A stretch of 64,000 nt of DNA from Ligula intestinalis (Eukaryota; Platyhelminthes; Cestoda; Diphyllobothriidea; Diphyllobothriidae), in assembly GCA_036362985.1 (NCBI GenBank), contig JAYGXS010000008.1, positions 9,057,401 through 9,121,400 on the forward strand. The letters run 5' to 3'. Within the stretch, counting starts at the first letter, position 1; every line of letters starts with the position of its first letter. The notes beneath the pieces are model-generated. The model was not told the DNA's origin. It ran no database searches and was given only the letters and a program-made list of their open reading frames with translations. Of this stretch, positions 31,760 through 43,119 are shown piece after piece. Position numbers and translations under genes: made by a program.

Positions 31760-32725
31760 AGTGCCCCTTTTCTAGCCCCAACACTATGCCCAATTCAAAG
31801 CTTAGGCGTAACTCTAACCCCCTAATTTTCCTGGAATTTAATGCAAAGCTATCTGTAGTAATGGCGCTTCCTGTCGTCGTCGTGTCTTGCCAGGGACCAG
31901 ACAAGCGTTCCCTGACCACAAAATACCAAAGCCTTCTAGGGACGAAGATGTTCCTTGCTTCGTAAAACAAATGCGTTTTTCATACCTCACCTCATTGGAG
32001 TTTCGTGGCCGCAAAACAAATCAATCTCGCAGGCTACAGAACGGCTACCCACTGTTAATTTGGATTATACCTTCTCACTGCCAGACGTGAGTAAGCTTGT
32101 GGCTTCGGCCTTCGACAATCCGGATGTAAGCAGACGTCAGCTTTTTACGGCAACAGTAGCTTATACAGGCCCACTCGTTTATCCCTACTCCCTGCATGTT
32201 TCCCTACGAAAATGGTGGTTATACAGTTTTATGGGTAGGGAATTAGGACATGCAGTGAAATATACTTTAATAAATGCTAAATGCATTTTTATTTTACCGT
32301 ATTTGGAAGTGTTGTTGCTTTATATCTGTAGATTTTCCTAATCTGTATTATCGTTTACTTATTGCGGACAAATCCGATTATCAAATTGCAGGTTGCTTGA
32401 ATTTCCCGAAACATTGAAATGATGGTTAGGAGGTCGTCTACTTCAACTTACCTGAGGTCCAACTTACCGTTCTGGAGTTAGATTAGTATAGTCCGCGGCG
32501 CGAAGCGCCACACACAGCAGAGAGCGGGTTTTGCTAAACGAATTGCCACTGCCTCAGCTGTGGCTAAATGAAAATGCATTTTCCGAGGCTGTGTGCACTG
32601 TACAGGGCCAGATGTACAACTTGGATGTGATTAACCTCACGGCTCTCGCGGTTGGAGCCTCATGGTTCAGGTGTTTAGAACGCTGACCCTCATGGTTTTA
32701 AATCCCACGGAAGCCGCCGAGTTTC
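31760..32725. other. no recognised feature
   Basis: The 128-codon frame at 31,955-32,341 has no motif and no support from composition or context. Nothing else is recognised. Confidence 0.4.
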
Positions 32726-32730
32726 CACGG

Positions 32731-33018
32731 TGTGTTTCTAGTGACTAGTTCCATACCAAACGCAACTGTGAATTCTTGTCGAGACTAAGTCCAGTCAAAC
32801 GCACATTTGTGAACGCTTGCTGTTTCTGGCCTCTGAAACAGCCAGTCACAGGCCGACTCAGAGAGGACCTCATGTGACGACTGCCGAGCAGACATCACTT
32901 CATACGCCGCCTGCTGGCTTGCGGTTGTGTGGTCGTCTGACAGTCAACTTCCTACTGCCTATTCTTCACTTCCTTCTGTACAGAATAAACTGTTCATACC
33001 ACTCTGGTCTCCTGTAAC
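32731..33018 (+). repeat. LTR, sense strand, 3' end missing
   Basis: GTGACTAGTT, GTGAACGCTTGCTGTTTC, CTGAAACAGCCAGTCACAGG, CATGTGACGACTGCCGAGCA, GTCGTCTGACAGTCAAC and TTCTGTACAGAATAAACTGTTC follow the order of the copy at 62,092-62,442. It stops after CTCTGGTCTCC and lacks the terminal block. Confidence 0.6.
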
Positions 33019-33274
33019 GCCCGAGCACCCTGTTGTCCTTTGGTAGCGTATGTTTTTTCCTGATTATGGCCGGTACTCAGTCGTTCGTCTACGTCCGTTG
33101 TCTTCTGGCTGTGTCCACGCACTGTAATTCCACTAGAATGTTCAATCACAGGAACAGTCACTCATCGAGATGATAAGCCGAGGCCAAGTGTTAACACACA
33201 CATATTTATTACGAGTACAGTGAAATAATAACGATAATAAACTGTCATACAGACGAACACGTAACCGAAGAAGA

Positions 33275-33418
33275 CAATCGGGGAAGGTGGAGCTGGAGAC
33301 TACCACCGGGGAAGGGAAACACTCCGTGGGACCCTCGCAGGAAGGGCAACTGTTATTCACAACTGTCTACTAGGGAGGGTGGGGCTGGAGACCACCACCA
33401 GGGAGGGGACAACCAATA
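33275..33418 (+). repeat. two-copy short repeat
   Basis: GGTGGAGCTGGAGACTACCA at about 33,285 recurs as GGTGGGGCTGGAGACCACCA at about 33,379, each followed by CC.GGGA.GGGA. The two copies, about 40 bp each, are 94 bp apart. Origin unknown. Confidence 0.55.
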
Positions 33419-33429
33419 CACCACTTTAC

Positions 33430-34315
33430 CTGCGAGGTCACACCACCTACAACATCCTGGACTGGACTCAAAGTCACCGCGCCGACGTAATTAAAACAAG
33501 GATCAATCTCATTGTTCTCTGGATACTACAAATTAACATGCCGAACAACTTACTCTCAGCGGCCGCGGGAAGCAACTTCGACTACATTTTTTTCACTCTA
33601 CTCTTCCTTCGAAAAATTTCCTTGTCTACGTTTCCTATTTCCCCATACCCAAAACTCTATAACCACCGTTTTTGCAGGACAAAATGCTGGCACTAGGGGT
33701 ATATGAGTGGGCCTACATAAGCTACTTTTGCCGGTTTTTCTTTATAAAAGCAGATGCAGGCTTTCTACGCCTCAACCCTGCATGTACCACTCCCTCCCAT
33801 CAGTGCACTTGCGTCGCCTATTCCATGCTCACATTAGAGCTCGTCAGTGATGGACCGAATATAAAGCTGTAAGTATAGGGATGTGAAACTACGGACACGG
33901 TCTCCTCCCCAAGACCTAACGGTTTCACCATATATTTATAATTCTTGCAAGGCTTATTGATGCCCTTAATGCCCCTGCTTACTCCCTTCTTAGGCTTTTA
34001 CGGACAACTTTGAGGCCATCGACAGCCAACTGGAACATGGACAATTACGCTGTTTTCGGTCCATTTTTCTCCTTGGCTGTTAGTTTTGTGGGCGTAAGCT
34101 AAAAAGATGTGACTGCTACACAGAGGGCACTGACTGGGGCCTAGATGGTTCCAGCCGTAAAACACTGTCCGTCCCCCCCTCCCCCTCCCCCTTATCGATC
34201 CGTGTTGAAACATCGTCGTACGACAACGCTTTATAACCTGGTTAATGGACATATATACATGCAGAGAGAGAGGGCAGATACGCGCGCGCAAACGCATACG
34301 TTCACGAGGGCTTGG
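33430..34315. other. no recognised feature
   Basis: Mixed sequence with a C-rich run at 34,170-34,192. No supportable gene or element. Confidence 0.4.
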
Positions 34316-34334
34316 TGCGTGCACTCGGCCCTCG

Positions 34335-35285
34335 AGCTAAGAGACTCGTGGGAAGTACTGGGTTTCGGATTAGGATGGGGTAGTGAGAATAAACAGGGCG
34401 GAGTTGGGGAGGGGGTGGATAATAAGCGGTCTTGGGGGTGGGGAGGGGGGCGCTGAGAGGCCCCGAAAGAACAAGCTGCGAAGCAAATGGATGAGTCAGT
34501 TCGTTTCCGAACCTAAATTCGGATACGGGATTATTTACCCTTCTGGGAATTTTGCGCATCCTGTATGCATTTAGTCCTATACGCTTTCTGTCTGGGTGAC
34601 TTCCCGCCATGCTTATGGATAGTATAAAAGTCTGCGTAATTTAGGTGCGGAAGTGTAGCGGGCCGGAGATGTCGAGGTTGGCACACACCTAAAGAATAAG
34701 AGACCTGAGGATGGTTCTGCAGCGGAAACTCGGAATTGGATTGAAAAGCATCACCCAAGCACACAAATATCAAGGCCGGAGTAGAAGGAAACGTGAATAT
34801 ATGCAGAGGAATCTACTAGTAATAAAGAATACGTATAGAGTAAGAAAATAATATGGGGATAGGGAACGGCGTTACATAGATACAAGTCCCATCTGGAGTG
34901 GAGTGTGTTCTCTAATGTCTGATCAGTTACCGGTGGGGAATACAGTGCTGTGGGCGACTGCAGGGGCGAGACAGGAGTGCTGACATAGTGTGTGGGACTG
35001 CGATACGATTGACGAAGACGGCGGCGGGAAGGGGGTCAGCGGCTGTGAGGGAAAAGGGCACCGGTTTCTTCACTGACACTCGATCACAGCATCTCCATCC
35101 TGGGTCCACGGCAAAAGTGACGACATTGGTGTACTTAAGCAATCATTCAGTCTCTTGGGTTGTTACAGACGCGAACTGAGTAATCCATTTGCTTTGCAGC
35201 TTGTTCTTTCGGGGCCTCTCAGCGCCCCTCTCCCCACCCCCAAGACCGCTTATTATAAAACCCAGTCCGAGAAATCGCCCGTCCC
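34335..35285. repeat. inverted repeat pair with G-rich arms
   Basis: The left arm (about 34,340-34,505) and right arm (about 35,165-35,285) are reverse complements. Shared parts are CTGGGTTT, AATAAGCGGTCTTGGGGGTG, CGCTGAGAGGCCCCGAAAG and GAACAAGCTGC.AAGCAAATG. The left arm has an extra G-rich block. About 650 bp lie between. This could be another foldback element or two copies of a repeat in opposite orientation. The open frames that look alike on opposite strands (ending PLPTPKTAYY) are the two arms read out and are not evidence of a protein. Confidence 0.6.
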
Positions 35286-35324
35286 TCATCTTCCTCTTCC
35301 GGGGATGATGAAAGGAATATCCTT

Positions 35325-35890
35325 TATAATGCACCTGACGGTTTGGGTGATGGTTTTAGAATCATCCAAACATGTCAACTCATTGGCGGGAAAAATGAGC
35401 GTCCGCAATCAAAGCCAAAAGATTAATATGCCGAGCGTCAATTTAAGGGCTTTCTAATAAAAGTTGCCTCTTGAAATAGCGCTTTAATTGGGTATTTTGG
35501 CTTCAAGGGTCTGCATACTTTACCTTTTCCAAAGATGGAGCCAAGATAAAATGGCAAAGTGTGACCGGTCTTTGACTTCCCTGAGCATTATAAATAAATC
35601 TTGCTTGAAGTAGAAGGAAGGTCGAACACCGGATCAAATTGTTTATTATTCTGAGCTTTCGGGCTCTTGCGGGAGTCCTTCTACTTCAACCATGCAAATA
35701 CCTGGAAATCGAACGTTCTCATTCATTCGTAAATAAATCTTATACTGATAATGAAAAAAAAACTCGCGTTTCTGTGCATATTATAGCAGTTTTCAGTACG
35801 CTTCTTTCATTTAAAGCCCCGTTCGAAGATTTCAAAAGCGCAACAGAGTGGCAGAATACATACTACGAGTTTGTGAAAACCAAGAATCTT
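35325..35890. repeat. AT-rich dispersed repeat F, copy 3
   Basis: GTTTGGGTGATGGTTTTAGA, CATCCAAACATGTCAACTCA, GATAAAATGGCAAAGTGTGA, CCGGTCTTTGACTTCCCT and CCCCGTTCGAAGATT parallel 10,680-11,030. A 99-codon frame at 35,639-35,938 overlaps its end and has no motif. Confidence 0.5.
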
Positions 35891-36514
35891 CTGCTCGTTC
35901 CGTTTAAAGTTTTCCTCTTCGTTCTTACTGGACTGTAGATAGAAAACGTTTGGACATCTTTTGCATACGGTTCGATAGAGTAAAGTGACGGTATGTCTCG
36001 AATATTCATCTATATAACTGTTTATGGTCATTATTTTCGGTGTGTTAAAACAAATTACATCTTTTTTCGGTGTGGTAAAACAAATTACAGCCTTCTTAGT
36101 TTATTGTTTAATTTAAAACGCAAAATATAGCAAATTCTCAAAATATAATTTTTTAAACTTAATCAGCTTTTCTTTTCCCGACAATAGTGTGTCATCCCAT
36201 GCTTGCAATCACCTAAATTTCATGGGCAGGACTGATTTTAGAGGCCCCAAAAATCCCATCATTTTATAGTGTAAGACTACTTTTGAATGTTCAGTAGCCC
36301 GAATTTGAATTTTTTTCGTTAACTTCCACCAATAGAGGGCGAATTTCCATTTTCGTTAAATTTTGCCTACATAAGGTCGAATTTCTCTTAATTGGCATTC
36401 ATAACCTGCGCAACAGAAGTTCATGTTGATCGAATTTTATTCTATTTTAGCATATTAAAACAAACATAATCCTATTTAATTTAATAGTTTTGATCACTTC
36501 CGCCGCAATTACAT

Positions 36515-36947
36515 TGTGGGATATGATGTGTTCCGGCCGAATAATAGGCGATCTAACGTATCCCAACATGTATAAACCAGTGGAATAGGATAAGGCGTGA
36601 AAGGCCAGATTAGTAGGAAGAATACATTGCGTAAACAAAGGAAAGGAGAGTAGATGAGAGTAGATTGCCTTGGGAGAGACACGTCCGCTCAGTAGGTTGA
36701 CCGGGTCCTAAGTGAGGTCTGAGAGTAGTCGGGCCAGAAGACAGAGAGAGAGCTTTCATTGGCTAGGTCGGCCCGTGATTGGTTGGACGACGCGTTGTTT
36801 GACACAGTTGATGGACAACGTAGGAGGCCTGCGTCTCGCGCCAGTAAGTCCGGCGAGCTTAATTACCTTGAGGTCTACACGGATTGAGGCCACGACCGGA
36901 AAGCCAAACATCGGGACATGCACCTGTTAGAGTACAAGGTCGCTACA
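36515..36947 (-). repeat. solo LTR, subfamily B (minus), perfect target duplication
   Basis: Plus-strand ends TGTGGGATATGA and GGTCGCTACA. ACAT flanks it at 36,511-36,514 and 36,948-36,951. 433 bp. The left third matches subfamily B (CGTATCCCAACATGTATAAA, ATAAGGCGTGAAAGGCC). The middle matches subfamily A (GACAGAGAGAGAGCTTTCAT, TGGCTAGGTCGGCC), so this copy is a mosaic of the two. No coding content. Confidence 0.85.
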
Positions 36948-37234
36948 ACATATTTATTTAAGCTCACTAGCCAATAATTAAATATTTCACCACAAAGTAC
37001 TTCTTATAGTTCTTTAAAGTACTTAATATGCCTAATGCTGCTCATTATTATTTCTAAGTTTTCGTAAATGTGTTCTCACCGGTATGCGAGTAATAGTCAA
37101 ACTTTTACAAACTTAGGCATGTTGAATGCAGCACTCGCCATACTGTATAAATTAGACTAATAAATGTAAATATTTTCTTAAGTTAAATGAATAACCTTAC
37201 CACTGATAAGGGGTGGTGCGCATGTCTCAGATCT

Positions 37235-37330
37235 GTTTACGATTACCTATGACTAACGATTCCCGACGGAATCCGAAACGTCAGGAAAATAAAGTCCTTG
37301 ATCCAGTGATAGCATCTTATTCTTCGGAAC
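37235..37330 (+). repeat. repeat H unit with a 6-bp hairpin
   Basis: GATTCC-CGAC-GGAATC is followed by CGAAACGTCAGG, AATAAAG and CCAGTGATAGCATCTTATTC, the same order as at 12,957-13,030. The upstream core reads CTAACGA instead of CTGATGA. The hairpin is perfect in this copy. Confidence 0.55.
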
Positions 37331-37584
37331 ATCACCACTTTCTTTGTACCAAAATAGTTTTTCCTTAGTCAATATATTTTAAGCATATTGCCGTCATTGA
37401 ATTACAATTACTTACAAAATCGAGCTTTGAATTCTGACAAGTTTTCACGGATTTTCTCTGTTTTCAAGATAAATTTCATAAACATAGATTGTGTTCGATA
37501 TTCATGTCAAAATTTCTAAAATAAGGGAGCTATTTAAGGTATATTCCGAAGAAAGAGACTTTTGGATATAAGTTCTTATGAAGA

Positions 37585-38410
37585 TGGCCATGTGGGCCAT
37601 ATTTAGAAACTCTTCCAAACAGCAAAACACATTATCGAGCTAAGAGAACGTCCCCAACATAAGTCTGATATGGTTAGTCCTAAGATTGATAAAAAAACTC
37701 TCTATAATAGGTTACCTAATTAAAAAGCACTTTAATTAGATATGTTGAAAGGACATATCGTCGACTACAGAAGGTTCCCCAAGTCAAGAAATCGGTAAGA
37801 CCAAGTAGGCAGGACAGTGTACTGTAAAAAGGAGCTAACAAAAGGCTCTGCAGAAACAAGGTGCGCTCAGTGAATCAGCCAGTTGACGTGCGTCTGGTCT
37901 GTGCCTCCGTGAACAGGCTACGGGATGCTGAGGTGCCCGCCAGCCAATCAGCAGAAGGTGCCTAACTCGCCTTAGGCAAGAGTGAGACATCAAGACGACC
38001 TTGAGGCTTGTCAAGACCGCGATGCCTGCGTGGTTCGGACAAAGGCAGCATGAGTCACGCTGGGCGCTGCGGCGAATTTGGCCACACGCGCGCGAGTGCG
38101 GCACATAGATTGACAGCGACGAAAAGTGTGAACACAGGGGGATAATGACAGGACCGCCACAGATATTCAGCTCATTAATTTCTGTGTATTTTGCCTTCTA
38201 CCAAGGTACTGTCAAAATGAACTTGGTGAATTTTCAAAAAAATGTTTTATTGATCTGAAGGTAAATGATACAATTTGGCTGGAAATGAAAGAACTCAAGT
38301 TCCTCCTTATACTGGAGTATTTTCAACCATAGCGGATTACTTTCACGCTCTGTTCTAAGCTTTCAAATGCAAAAACGAGTGGCCGGAAATATACTAAGAC
38401 TTTGATATAA
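37585..38410. repeat. AT-rich dispersed repeat F, copy 4, interrupted
   Basis: AGCACTTTAATTAGATATGTTG at about 37,720 and GGCTGGAAATGAAAGAACTC plus ATACTGGAGTATTTTCAACC at about 38,280 match the two halves of copies 1 and 2. About 440 bp of G/C-richer sequence (37,765-38,205) separates them and looks inserted. I could not classify the insert. Confidence 0.4.
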
Positions 38411-39099
38411 TTCTTATTCTTCTGCCTGTTGCATTTCTAAATTACGCATAAGCGGAAATTGAAGTGTACAAAAAAGTCAGGTCAGGTCAGGTTCTATTGA
38501 GGGAAATATACGTAAATACCTTTGAACTCCCTATTGGTACAGGACAGTTTTTTCAATGCATTTGATCTGCAGAACATTTCAGAACAGTGGCGTTGCCAGT
38601 AATTTAAATTTGGGTAAGGGAGGGCTGACAGTGAAAAAGCTCCTTAGGCATTGTTCAGAAGTCTAGGGGTTTGAATGCCATTTGATAAATTTAAGAAGAA
38701 GGACTGTCGCCCGGGGGGGGGGGTGCAGAGTATATTCGAAGCGGATGGCCTGTGCTAAGAGTGTTTGAAGCATGTCAAGGAGAGTCCAACGCGGTTTTCG
38801 CCATAGTACCAAGAGTCCCACGAAGAGAAGTTTGCGGAGGTCACGCAAACCTCATCGAGTGTCGGTGACGCGCCCATCGTGCACCCTTGTTGGTTTAACG
38901 AGTTTGCCGACTGATTGACAGAAGAAATGTAATCGGCAGTTTTAGAAGCAAACATATTGCTGAAAAGTAGCAAGTAGTATGTTTTTATAATGATATTATT
39001 CTGCAATTCGCTTTCAGCAACTGGCAGGTTATTTTCGAGGGCTCAGTGGCTATTTGGTCTAACTCAATCGTTTCTTAAACATGTCTACGGATGGGTCTG

Positions 39100-39245
39100 A
39101 CTAAATCGTAAACGTGTGCTCAGATGGTGACATGACAATGTCTGCGGGCAGAGCATTCCATACCTGAATTGGGAAAAGTTTTACAAATCCGCGTAGCCTC
39201 GGATCACAACGTTTGTTGGACTTGACGCTTGCTATCCTTGTTATT
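39100..39245 (-). pseudogene. second CR1-like C-terminal fragment
   Basis: The minus strand gives RLRGFVKLFPIQVWNALPAD followed by IVMSPS, the same end motif as the adjacent LINE (VVEAWNALPEDTVMSPSVDA). So remains of two CR1-like copies lie end to end. Only about 40 residues are readable. Confidence 0.5.
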
Positions 39246-39325
39246 CTAAACTAAAATATTACTGAAAATCAGTGGGTAGTATGCTTATATACATATATAT
39301 AATTGCAGTCTCGCCAGGTCTAATT

Positions 39326-39989
39326 TCAGTGGGTATTTCGGGTATGCAAATCTACATTTCTCTTGAATGCATCCACAGATGGGGACATAACAGTATCCTC
39401 GGGGAGAGCGTTCCAAGCTTCAACTACTCTATTACCAAAGAAGAACTTGCGTGTGTCGAGTCTGACCCCTGTTATGCGTAGTTTGAATAGGTGCCCTCTT
39501 AAGTTCGTTGTTGTTTCTAACTCGAAGAAGTCACCAGTTAGAAGGCCACAGTCCTGCTTGCGCATTATACAAAATGCTTGTATCAGATCGCCACGCAGCT
39601 GTCCGTAACTTAACGGAAATAGATCGAGATTAGCTAAACGTCTTTCGTAGGGTATAAAGCTCTGACCGGTAACCAGTTTGGTCGCGCGCCTTTGAACCTT
39701 CTCGAGGGAATTTAGGTCTTTCGCGGTCCAGGGTTTCCATGCTTGATTGCGCAATCCAACTTCGGCCGCACAAATGTTCCAAAGACCTTAGCAAAGCAGT
39801 CTTTATCGAAGGCACAGAAAGGCCTTTTGACAAGATACAGGACGGACATGACAGACTTGGCTACTTTTGTGCAGTGCAGCGAGGGCTTGAGAGAGGTAGA
39901 GATCCATACTCCCAAATCTTTCTGTGCGTCCACTTCTTGCAGTTGGATGCCATTTAGGCTGTAAACCATAGGGTTCCGAGAGCTGGGTC
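39326..39989 (-). pseudogene. CR1-like LINE ORF2, C-terminal part
   Basis: Minus-strand coding downstream of an LTR insertion. MVYSLNGIQLQEVDAQKDLG leads into a VRPKLDCA region and KDLNSLEKVQRRATKLVTGQ. It ends with the conserved LINE tail KFFFGNRVVEAWNALPED, TVMSPSVDAFKRNVD. There is a frameshift between the two readable frames near 39,740. These blocks are typical of CR1/Jockey-type ORF2 beyond the RT fingers and palm. Non-functional. Confidence 0.8.
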
Positions 39990-40468
39990 TATAGGAGCTA
40001 AGGCTACGACGGTTATGGCCTTAACACCTACAATCTTCCAGACCATGGTTCCTTAGGAGATTGGAGAGAAGACGGTGGAAAGGCGAGAGTAGACGGAACA
40101 GTGCATTGCTTACAGAAAAGTTATGGGAAAGTTGCCAGTCCATCCGGCATGGCTGTACGGCCGGAGTGCGCATGAGCGCGCGGCCTCCAACCCGTCTCGC
40201 TCAGAGCCGATTTTCAAGTCAGGTCTTTGAGTAGTCGGGCAAGAAGACAGAGAGAGAGATAGCTTTCATTGGCTAGGTCGGCCTGGAGATTTTGGGCAGA
40301 GAGGCAACTGGCGTCGGGCACGCGTGCAAGCTCCCCATTCGTTGCCTGGTTTTTGAGCGTAGATGCGGGGACCGTGATTGGCTGATCGAGACGTCAAAAA
40401 CCGCGTCGGCGAGCCGTTGGGAAAGTGCACTTCGATGTGAGCTAGTCAGCCAGGCACGAGCCGCTACA
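39990..40468 (-). repeat. solo LTR, subfamily A, inserted in the CR1-like LINE
   Basis: Plus-strand ends are TATAGGAGCTAAGG and GCCGCTACA. The 4-bp flank GGTC stands at 39,986-39,989 and 40,469-40,472. 479 bp, aligning with the sense copy at 6,742-7,208. The LINE reading continues on both sides (ENKCSILRVGR before, RNPMVYSLNG after on the minus strand), which shows the LTR is the younger insertion. Confidence 0.85.
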
Positions 40469-40472
40469 GGTC

Positions 40473-41345
40473 GGCCAACTCGTAGGATACTGCATTTGTT
40501 CTCGTTAAACGGCAAAAGCCAGTCTTGAGACCAAGTTTGAAGACGGCTTAGTTTATCTGCAAACGTTCTTCGTCAGCTGAATTTCTGATGACGTTCCAAA
40601 TCTTAATGTCATTGGCAGACATAGCCACATCGCAGTCCAGTTCACGGACAGAGTCATTGACGTATATAATTAACAGTATAGGGCCAAGGACAGAGCCTTG
40701 GGGGCACCGCTCTCGACTGCAACGTCTGCCGACTGCAGGTCAACAATATGGACAGTTTGGGAGCGTCCAAGTAAGAAGCTCGGAATCCACTTTAGCAGAT
40801 TTCCTCGAACACCTATTTGGCTGAGTTTTTGCAGAAGTCATTGATGTGGGACGCTATCAAAAGCCTTCTTAAAGTCGATGTAGATTACATAAAGCGGATT
40901 TCCTCTATCAACTGCCCGAATCCACCGTTCCAAACAATAGAGCAGGTTCGTCACGTCGGACCTGCCTCTGCGGAACCCATGTTGCACATCCGATAGAAGG
41001 TTATGCTGCTCTAAGAAACGCATCAGCTCTCGCTTTACTACTTTTTCCATAATCTTGCAACAGATCAAAGTGAGGCTGATTGATCTATAACTGTTTGCAG
41101 AAACCTTTCTGCAGCCTTTATGCAACGGTGTGATCCGTGCGGATTTCCAAGCGGCGGGTAAACAACCTGCGTTAACGAGGTACTGAAAAGCATAGGAAGC
41201 GGCTTGGCTAGCTCCTCAACAAGTTCTTTCAGTACTTTAGGCGGGATGTCATCGGGACCGGATGATTTCGAGTCGTTTAATGCCAGTAACTCCTGAAGAA
41301 CGGTTGCTTCGGCGAAGGCCACATTTTCAATCTTTGGACCGTCGT
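40473..41345 (-). pseudogene. CR1-like LINE ORF2, reverse transcriptase part
   Basis: Minus-strand RT motifs across several frames: LALNDSKSSGPDDIPPKVLK, HKGCRKVSANSYRSISLTL, MEKVVKRELMRFLEQHNLL, QHGFRRGRSDVTNLLYCLE, YIDFKKAFDSVPHQ (motif A), PQGSVLGPILLIIYVND (motif B) and AMSANDIKIW. The last is motif C, where the expected Ala-Asp-Asp is Ala-Asn-Asp, so a catalytic Asp is lost. Frameshifts lie near 41,160, 40,840 and 40,680. It cannot make an active enzyme. Confidence 0.8.
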
Positions 41346-42662
41346 CTAAGCCATAGTTTGGAAGGATGAATCCGATTTCAGTCGTAAAGTTCGATTTAAA
41401 AATTGTGAAAGATGCTCAGTTTTTGCTCCATCCTCACTCATTTCTGTTCCGCCGCTTGCCGTCAGAAGGGGAACTGGGTCCCGGTTTCGTGTGGCCTGTC
41501 TTAAGTAGCCATAAAATAGCTTCAAATTTGTAATTGCCTGGTTTATTAAATCTTTTTCAAAGTCTTTGCGCGCTTTGAAGATAAGTCGCTTCACGAGGTT
41601 CCTCTGCGTTTTGCATGCATTTAGGGATACCGGATTTCTAACTGCTCTATACTTTCTAAACAATCTCCCCTTTTTATTTATCTCTTTCTTCAGCGCTTGA
41701 GTCAGCCACTGAGGTTTGTTGTTTAGCTTCTTCCGTGTAATCGGACAGTGGTTTCTCAGGAGAGTATGCAATAACTCACTGAACCATTCCCAATCATCAG
41801 CTATATTGCCGGAAAAAACCAATTCCAAATTTATGTTGTTTATTTCGGCCTTCATTTGATCAAAGTCACCACGCCAAATATTTCTTCTAACCTTGGTGCG
41901 TTGTTCGGGTACCGAAAATATAGAATAGCCCCAATTAAGTAAGATGTGATCACTTCTACCTAGAGGAGGTAGAGATTGCACCTCATCGATGCTGTCCAGC
42001 GATTTCGTAAGTACCAGGTCTAGGCAGTTTGATTGCTGCCCCTCACGCACCCTGGTGGGAAATAGAACGTGTTGACTGAGAGATGCATTAAGTGTCAGAG
42101 CTAGTAAACGCCAGTCGAATGCTTGCTCTGGACCTCGTGCGTATGTTGAACCCCAATCGATAAGCGGGGCATTGAAGTCTCCCATAATCAAGACAATGGG
42201 CCGAGCAGCTAATCTCGCTAACTCTTCTAATAGACCAGTGTCAGCCTCGTGATCATGTCTAGGCGGACGGTGCACGGTCAGAACTTCCAGGCTGGGTGAT
42301 TCCGGTACCTTTGATAGTAAGCCAGATGGCCTTGGTACTGCAATGAAACCGCTCTTTTTTTCCGACACTAGCAGTCCATGTTTGACGTAAGTTATAATTC
42401 CTTCTCCTTGGCGCCCTCTTCTATCTCTCTGGAACAGATTAAAGCCAGGTAGTGCCACTTCGCGGTCATCCACGTTTTCAGACAACCAGGTTTCTGTCAG
42501 AGAGATCATTTCGGGAGAAAGGTCATATATCTGCACTTTCAGTTCATCTAACTTGGACAACAGACTCTGTGCGTTGGTGTAGAAGAACTTAAGTGACATA
42601 TTGTTGGCGAATTTTGTCGCGGTGGAATTTGAACTTCGTTTGACTGCGGCTGTGTAAGCCAA
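41346..42662 (-). pseudogene. CR1-like LINE ORF2, endonuclease part
   Basis: A 438-codon frame with a full APE-like endonuclease: LKFFYTNAQSLLSKLDELK (Asn), ISLTETWLSENV (Glu), IVLIMGDFNAPLIDWGS (Asp, Asn), NCLDLVLTKS and LPPLGRSDHILL (Ser-Asp-His). It then enters the linker toward RT (RLFRKYRAVRNP, LFYGYLRQATRNRDPVP). The stop at 41,346 arises from a frameshift about 20 bases upstream; the next frame continues PNYGLDDGPKIENVAFAEAT. The endonuclease residues themselves look intact. The Met start is a convenience; the native start may lie further up. Confidence 0.8.
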
Positions 42663-43119
42663 GCTCAGGCCATTGTTCGAAGTATTATCGGTTGGTTCAA
42701 GAACCTCAAATTCCTGTGAATAATCTTCCCGTTCAAGAGTTCCAGGCTGGTTTCGCCATTTTTTCTTCTCGAAAGTAATTCTGCTACAAGTTCCCGACGT
42801 TAAAGCCGTTCCGCTAGAGAGTACTCCGGCTGCAAGAAAACTTCTTTGTGTGACTGGCGAAAGCTGGTCTTTTTTGATAGGACCAGTTGAACTTGTTCGT
42901 CATTTTGCATCACAATTTTTAGAGGTCGTGGTCGCGGCGTACCTGTGGCCTCTTCAGGCTTTTTCCGATCCGAAATGATTTAAGAACTGGAAATTCCAAA
43001 CCTGGCTCGAACAGATCGTTTAGAACACGATTGAAGGATGCCATGTCCTCTGCGTTATGGTCTGAACTGACTGAAGTACATTCTTCTAGGCCCTGGACAA
43101 TAATAAAATGTTGTCGTCC

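Noticed and set aside
31955..32341. 128-codon frame, possible small gene
   Set aside because: No signal peptide, domain or repeat of residues that would support it; length is within chance for this composition.
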